From assembly GCF_946479755.1 (NCBI RefSeq), contig NZ_CAMLHC010000014.1, forward strand, positions 62,001 through 126,000: a stretch of 64,000 nt of DNA. The letters are read 5' to 3'. This stretch comes from an uncultured Chitinophaga sp. (GTDB lineage Bacteria; Bacteroidota; Bacteroidia; Chitinophagales; Chitinophagaceae). Below, in pieces: positions 59,596 to 64,000 of this stretch. Every line of letters starts with the position of its first letter. Position 1 is the first letter of the stretch. The translations under genes were made by a program, and so were the position numbers. The notes beneath the pieces are model-generated. The model made no database searches and had not been told where the DNA came from. It worked only from the letters and a program-made list of their open reading frames with translations.

Positions 59596-59621
59596 AAATA
59601 GATAGATATATCTATCTATTT
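59596..59621 (+). promoter_or_regulatory. 26-base perfect palindrome before the hydrolase gene
   Basis: The half-site is AAATAGATAGATA followed directly by its reverse complement TATCTATCTATTT. It lies 19 bases before the hydrolase ATG, in the position of a TetR operator. Confidence 0.75.
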
Positions 59622-59640
59622 TCTTTTAAACATACGTAAT

Positions 59641-60597
59641 ATGATACCCAGTGAATCAACATTCAATGGAACGTACCCCTATGCGCCGCACTTTTCGGAC
59701 GCCCCGGGCTTCAGGATGCATTACGTCGATGAAGGCAGCGGGCCTGTAGTGCTCTGTCTGCATGGAGAGCCAACATGGGGCTATCTGTTCCGACATTTGA
59801 TCAGGCCTCTTTCCTTCACTCACCGCGTGATCGTGCCTGACCATATGGGATTTGGCAAAAGCGAAACGCCGGCGGACCGGACGTATTGGTTGCAGGACCA
59901 TATTGACAACCTGGAGCGGCTGGTGCTGGCATTGGACCTTCGGGACATCATCCTGGTGATGCATGATTTCGGTGGCCCTGTCGGCATGGGGGTGGCAGCC
60001 CGACATCCTGAACGGATCAGCGCTGTGATCAGCATCAATGCACCGGTACCATTTGGTCATCCCGAACTAAACGATGTGCTCGCCGCTAACACACAAGAAT
60101 CGCCATGGTTTAGCTGGATCGTCCGCGCAGCCCGCGAGGGGCGGCTGGAGACGGTTTTAAACGAGTGTGGCTACAATATCCTGAGCACGCTGAAACTAAA
60201 CGGCTTTGAAAACAATATGCTGATAACGCCCACCTGGCTGGAGGCCTATGGCGCTCCTTTCCCAACACCCGCCGAATGCCGCGGCGTACTTGGCTGGGCC
60301 GCCGGTTTCGCCAGTGGCGTACATCAGTTTGAAACACCCGGCGCCGAAGCCCGGCAGATGATCAGTCGCCTGCCAGCCATGGCTATCTGGGGCATGGGCG
60401 ATCACACCCTTCACGGAAAACACTTTCTTCCTCTCTTCCGGTCATTATTTCCCGGCGGAAAAATATACGAACTGCCGCGCACCGGGCACTATTCCCCCGA
60501 AGATGCCCCTGACGCCATCTATATGCTGGTAGCCCGTTTCCTTGGCATACCTGATGACAAGCTGTCAACCCAACAGGATATGTATGAGGCATACTAA
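59641..60597 (+). CDS. Alpha/beta hydrolase, haloalkane-dehalogenase-like
   Basis: The 318-residue protein has HGEPTWGYLFRHLIRP (residues 41-56) as in DhlA-type haloalkane dehalogenases, nucleophile Asp (D109 in HDFGGPVG), and a C-terminal RTGHYSPEDAPDAI with the catalytic His. In DhlA the residue after the nucleophile is a Trp that holds the halide; here it is Phe. W46 of HGEPTW, the other halide contact, is kept. Dehalogenase activity is therefore uncertain and it may be an epoxide hydrolase or an esterase. Confidence 0.85.
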   Translation: MIPSESTFNGTYPYAPHFSDAPGFRMHYVDEGSGPVVLCLHGEPTWGYLFRHLIRPLSFTHRVIVPDHMGFGKSETPADRTYWLQDHIDNLERLVLALDLRDIILVMHDFGGPVGMGVAARHPERISAVISINAPVPFGHPELNDVLAANTQESPWFSWIVRAAREGRLETVLNECGYNILSTLKLNGFENNMLITPTWLEAYGAPFPTPAECRGVLGWAAGFASGVHQFETPGAEARQMISRLPAMAIWGMGDHTLHGKHFLPLFRSLFPGGKIYELPRTGHYSPEDAPDAIYMLVARFLGIPDDKLSTQQDMYEAY

Positions 60598-60614
60598 AAA
60601 AATTTTCTTAAAAA

Positions 60615-60632
60615 ATAGATAGATCTATCTAT
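60615..60632 (+). promoter_or_regulatory. 18-base perfect palindrome before the MFS gene
   Basis: ATAGATAGATCTATCTAT is an exact palindrome that shares its half-site with the 26-base one upstream. It lies 12 bases before the MFS ATG, so repression would probably block initiation or early elongation. Confidence 0.75.
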
Positions 60633-60644
60633 ATAAATATTCTT

Positions 60645-62090
60645 ATGCGAAACAATACATCGGGATGGTTATCGATGGTCATCGTATCGACCGGCATCTT
60701 CCTGGCGGTGATCGACATCTTTATTGTCAACGTAGCCCTGCCATCTATCAAAAAAGGCGTTGGCGGCACCAACAGTGAATTACAGCTGATAGTGGCCGTC
60801 TACCTGCTGGGATATTCCTGTCTGCTGATCACCGGAGGGCGGCTCGGCGATTACTACGGCCGGAAGAAAATATTTCTCACCGGCATGTTGTTATTTACGC
60901 TGGCTTCCGGAGGCTGTGGTCTTGCACAAAACGGATTCCAACTCAACATTGCACGGTTCATACAAGGTCTGGCAGCAGCACTGATGACGCCCCAGGGCGT
61001 ATCCTATATCCAACTGCTGTTTCCTGAACCAGCAGCACGGATGAAAGCCCTCGGCATCTATGGTATCATCGCCGGCTCCGCTTCCGTCATCGGACAGTTC
61101 CTTGGCGGCGTATTGCCGGATACGGATTTTGTCATCGCGGGCTGGCGGCTCATATTTTTCATCAACCTGCCACTGGGCATCCTTGCGCTCATCAGCGCGG
61201 CCATCATCCTCCGTGAAACGCCCCGGAACACGTCGCAGCGGTTCGACTATGGCGGCGTAGCGCTGCTCACGCCCGCCCTTTTCTTTCTGGTATTTCCTGT
61301 GATCCAAGGCCGGGAATCGGGCTGGCCGACGTGGAGCATCCTGCTATTCCTCACGGCGATCGTACTGCTATACCTTTTCGGCCGCGATCAGCAACGGAAG
61401 CTCGCGAGGGGCAAAGCACCACTCATCGACGCACGCCTGTTCCGCAACAAAGCCTTCCGCACCGGTCTTTATGCCTCCGTCTTTTACTTCCTGGTACAGG
61501 AGTCATATTTCCTCATCACCGGCGTATTTTTCCAGGATGGTCTGGGCATCGCCTCCCATACCACCGGCGCTTACTTCGTCTTCCAGGGCATCGGTTATGT
61601 GATCGCGTCTATCCTGTCCGTTAGGCTGATCCCCTCTTTTGGAAAAAAAGTGCTGATGACCGGCGTGGCCATCATGATCATTTCGTTTTCCCTGCACTGC
61701 ATTTTCCTGGTCAACCCGCAGGCGCCTCCCTTCATTTTCTCCGCTATCCTGTTCACCTACGGCATCGGATGTGGTGCCGTGCTCCCATCACTGCTGGCGT
61801 TCTCCCTCAAAGGCATCCCGCATGAATTTGCCGGTGCTGCGTCCGGCACCTACTACACGGCCCAACAGTCGGCGATCGCCATGGGCGCCGCTGTAGTAGG
61901 CGGTGTGTTCTTCTACTACGCGGGAAATACACCAGGATTACGGGAGTTTGTGAACGGCTACCGGGCAGCGGCAATTTTTAGTATAGCCATGCTCGTTATT
62001 GTACTTATCTGCCTCTACAAAATGCCGGACCACGAATTACCCGCCGCATCCCGTGCTCCGGGCAGGAAAGTGCAACCGGCAATGGACTAA
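60645..62090 (+). CDS. MFS transporter, DHA2 family
   Basis: The 481-residue protein has about 14 hydrophobic helices, the D1-type FLAVIDIFIVNVALPSI near residue 20, motif A GGRLGDYYGRKKIFLTGML, and motif C-like GYVIASILSVRLIPSFG. It is a paralogue of the exporter at 15.6 kb and is the third gene of the TetR group. It should export a toxic compound, perhaps the ligand of TetR. The C-terminal tail is basic. Confidence 0.92.
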   Translation: MRNNTSGWLSMVIVSTGIFLAVIDIFIVNVALPSIKKGVGGTNSELQLIVAVYLLGYSCLLITGGRLGDYYGRKKIFLTGMLLFTLASGGCGLAQNGFQLNIARFIQGLAAALMTPQGVSYIQLLFPEPAARMKALGIYGIIAGSASVIGQFLGGVLPDTDFVIAGWRLIFFINLPLGILALISAAIILRETPRNTSQRFDYGGVALLTPALFFLVFPVIQGRESGWPTWSILLFLTAIVLLYLFGRDQQRKLARGKAPLIDARLFRNKAFRTGLYASVFYFLVQESYFLITGVFFQDGLGIASHTTGAYFVFQGIGYVIASILSVRLIPSFGKKVLMTGVAIMIISFSLHCIFLVNPQAPPFIFSAILFTYGIGCGAVLPSLLAFSLKGIPHEFAGAASGTYYTAQQSAIAMGAAVVGGVFFYYAGNTPGLREFVNGYRAAAIFSIAMLVIVLICLYKMPDHELPAASRAPGRKVQPAMD

Positions 62091-62251
62091 CCCGGCCAGC
62101 AGGGGAATTTTCACATCAATGTCAAAAAGGAATAATATATTTACAAACGATACGTTCAGGCAAATGCCTGAACGTATTCCTAAAAACGCCCTGTCACTGA
62201 AAAAAACGGACTATTTCACAACATCCTGTTCATCTAATGCACTATCCACCT

Positions 62252-62689
62252 ATGAAAAAAAACATCTTTCTGGTCGTCGCCGGCCTTTCACTTTCACTGT
62301 TGACCAACGATACCGCTGCACAGGAATTTAAAATCAAAGAGTTGGAGCATTACCTGAAACAATCCCCTACACAGGTGGCCGCCGCCTTTAAAAGCAAAAA
62401 TTTTGTCTTTGAAAAAAGGGACGAAAGATTTGATACCTATGGAAAACGGAACGCAAAAGCCAACTATATGTTCAGTACAGACAACAGGATAACGGCCGTG
62501 GGCTGGAGAGAACCCATCGCCGCGCAACCGAAAATTCTTGCGGACCTGAAAGCGGCCAATTATATGCTAAAAAATCGCGTCGACCGGGAACAACTTCATT
62601 TCTTCAATGCGGCCACAGGATTGACAGTCATTTTTGGTACGATTTCTCTTACCAAAGAAGTGTATATTATGGTTGGTAAAAACGGATAG
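62252..62689 (+). CDS. Exported hypothetical protein
   Basis: The 145-residue protein has a signal peptide (MKKNIFLVVAGLSLSLLTNDTAAQ, cut near residue 23) and a small mixed domain (KELEHYLKQSPTQVAAAFKSKNF, FVFEKRDERFDTYGKRNAKANYMFS, EVYIMVGKNG). Length and strand pattern suggest a single globular secreted domain. No family was recognised. The frame upstream to 62237 adds only five residues. Confidence 0.75.
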   Translation: MKKNIFLVVAGLSLSLLTNDTAAQEFKIKELEHYLKQSPTQVAAAFKSKNFVFEKRDERFDTYGKRNAKANYMFSTDNRITAVGWREPIAAQPKILADLKAANYMLKNRVDREQLHFFNAATGLTVIFGTISLTKEVYIMVGKNG

Positions 62690-62779
62690 TCATCACCGTT
62701 AGTTCCCATATCTTTCTGCACATTTCAGCAAGCGGGCCTAATATCGCTTTCTGACCCACCTAAACGCAGTCACTCAACA

Positions 62780-62811
62780 AGCAACGCACAAACTCCGGTC
62801 TGTGCGTTGCT
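62780..62811. terminator. Hairpin between the hypothetical and GH18 genes
   Basis: Perfect 11-base arms AGCAACGCACA and TGTGCGTTGCT with a 10-base loop lie between two convergent genes. A weak T run exists on the plus side (CGTTT). Likely shared terminator. Confidence 0.55.
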
Positions 62812-62842
62812 CGTTTAAAACCTTGTTTTATTACATCAAAGC

Positions 62843-64000
62843 TTATTGAATCTTAAAAGAAGATACCTTATCATTGGCGCTGGGTGATAGCGCGCCGAAA
62901 TTGGCATTATCTCCCGTGAGCGTCCAGGAGGTGCCTGAAAAATTATTGTCAGCATACAAAATCACGGTCCATCCCGCGGGTATTTTTACAGAAGAGGCCC
63001 AGTCGTTCACCATACCATAACCCGTAAAATCAGCCATGGTATAACTGCCTTTAGGGATAGTCCGGGTAACCGCTCCTCCGTAGTTTGCATCCTGGTAAAA
63101 CTGTACTCCCGTAAGCATAGCGCCGCCAGCAGCAGGGTTTTGTATCTGGATACCCCGGCGCAGATAGTTATATTTTTGCCCCGTGGCGTCCGGCTGCGCA
63201 TCAACATCTATGATGTAGGCGCCGAAACCGCCTTTCCGTCCCTGCGTGGGGTTCCAGGTGGCCATGCCCAGCACACTGCCGATGTTTACACCATTGACAG
63301 TATAATCCACTCCGCGGGCGCCGTTAGCCTGCATATTCTCGGTGACAATGAATTTTTTTGAAGGGAGTACACCGCCTCCGTAATTATCAAATCGTCCCTG
63401 CAGCATGGAAGCACTGCTTGAATTATATGCCTGTTGTGCCAGATAGTTAATATATGGTTCAATTCCCAGATCGAATTGCCCGTCAATCATGAGGATTTTA
63501 TCGGTTCCTGATAAAGGACCCATATATTTTGACAATGACTTGAATAATCGCTGCATATGGGGATCATCGGTAGTGTAGGGCCTCACTCCTCTTCCGCGGT
63601 TATCTCCCAATATGGAGGGATCTCCCCAATCCTGTTCAAAGTCGAGATCAAATCCGTCCAATTGATATTCATTCACATAGTTGGCGATCCATTTAGCGGC
63701 GCTGTCGAGGGCGGCCATCACATCCCTGTCATAGGTTGAGCGGAAATTATCTTTCATCAGATTGACAATCTGGTATGACCAGGCGCAGGCGACGAACTTG
63801 GTGCCTTTTCTGGCGCGAACGGACTGCATTTGAGCGAAGCGGACCGCATCCTCCGGTTTAGTGGGTGAAGGGGCTACCCAGAACCCTCCGCCATCTCCCC
63901 AGAGGCTGACAATGTCCATGCTGTCGGGCAGGTCTTCGAAGCCAGGTACCCAGTTAGCGTCGGAGCCCCTGAAAACGACAGAATTTCCCGCCCATCCAAA
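62843..64000 (-). CDS. GH18 endo-beta-N-acetylglucosaminidase with beta/gamma-crystallin tail, 5' end cut by window edge
   Basis: The frame stays open to the right window edge, with 27 further codons before the first ATG (63919), so the start lies outside. The catalytic GH18 motif DGFDLDFEQD (catalytic Glu near 63637) is followed by an endo-H-type barrel (YMGPLSGTDKILMIDGQ, GMATWNPTQGRKGGFGAYIIDVDAQ). The last 95 residues form a beta/gamma-crystallin-like domain with two Greek-key motifs (FYQDANYGGAVTRTIPKGSY, ILYADNNFSGTSWTLTGDNANFG). It should be secreted and release N-glycans from glycoproteins or cleave chitin-like chains. No SusCD pair is in view next to it. Confidence 0.9.
   Translation of the reverse strand, partial: FGWAGNSVVFRGSDANWVPGFEDLPDSMDIVSLWGDGGGFWVAPSPTKPEDAVRFAQMQSVRARKGTKFVACAWSYQIVNLMKDNFRSTYDRDVMAALDSAAKWIANYVNEYQLDGFDLDFEQDWGDPSILGDNRGRGVRPYTTDDPHMQRLFKSLSKYMGPLSGTDKILMIDGQFDLGIEPYINYLAQQAYNSSSASMLQGRFDNYGGGVLPSKKFIVTENMQANGARGVDYTVNGVNIGSVLGMATWNPTQGRKGGFGAYIIDVDAQPDATGQKYNYLRRGIQIQNPAAGGAMLTGVQFYQDANYGGAVTRTIPKGSYTMADFTGYGMVNDWASSVKIPAGWTVILYADNNFSGTSWTLTGDNANFGALSPSANDKVSSFKIQ

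Noticed and set aside
1..64000. Insertion sequences, phage genes or an origin of replication
   Set aside because: No transposase, integrase, phage structural gene or dnaA-box cluster was found on either strand.

Overview
The window looks like chromosomal DNA of a Bacteroidota soil bacterium, most likely Chitinophagaceae and plausibly Chitinophaga. The grounds are a SusC/SusD pair, LytTR and LuxR regulators typical of the group, DUF4199/DUF4260/DUF2306 proteins, a FecA-type TonB receptor with a carboxypeptidase-like domain, MacB-type permeases of about 800 residues, Bacteroidota -7 boxes of the form TAnnTTTG, and a secreted GH18 enzyme with a beta/gamma-crystallin tail. The genus is inference. 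Most of the window is GC-rich accessory chromosome. Two patches are visibly AT-rich: the left end (about 1-1200) and about 52.9-54.6 kb. No rRNA, insertion sequence, integrase or CRISPR array was seen.

Layout. 1-1281: the 3' part of a HEPN-like gene and tRNA-Lys(TTT), whose 3' end faces the AT-rich flank. 1.36-12.06 kb: one tightly packed minus-strand operon, susC - susD - two DoxX-like membrane proteins - cytochrome c - Tat-exported sulfite-oxidase-type molybdoenzyme - FAD oxidoreductase, preceded by a palindrome that overlaps the likely promoter. 12.4-20.7 kb: small stand-alone genes (GNAT, AlkZ-like, VOC plus winged-helix regulator, MFS plus NTF2, AraC, PP2C, 2H phosphoesterase). 20.7-25.2 kb: two sister membrane proteins and an ABC transporter with a LytS/LytTR two-component system. 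25.4-33.5 kb: amidohydrolase, SDR, a SLH+PrcB protein, a LuxR/DUF4199/VOC cluster and a fatty-acid-hydroxylase/START fusion. 33.8-42.2 kb: siderophore receptor, DUF92, Gfo/Idh/MocA, YjbQ, SRPBCC and a PspF-like sigma-54 activator. 42.7-52.5 kb: FemAB-like, HAD, GNAT, a radical SAM/AlkD-like pair, MacB-type permease, and a flavin monooxygenase divergent from an AraC gene. 52.5-54.4 kb: a gene remnant, a GCCCCTTT repeat patch and a three-gene operon read as toxin - antitoxin - SecB-like chaperone (TAC). 54.7-64 kb: DoxX, DGPF + ECF42-type sigma factor, AraC/aldo-keto reductase, a TetR regulon with exact palindromic operators, and the edge-truncated GH18 gene.

The two strongest candidates for an undescribed system are the SusCD-coupled redox operon, which would join outer-membrane uptake to periplasmic sulfur-type oxidation, and the TAC-like locus. 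A further theme is the repeated use of paired palindromes flanking a TATATTTG -7 box (14.35, 39.66 kb), with a looser version at the TetR locus (59 kb).
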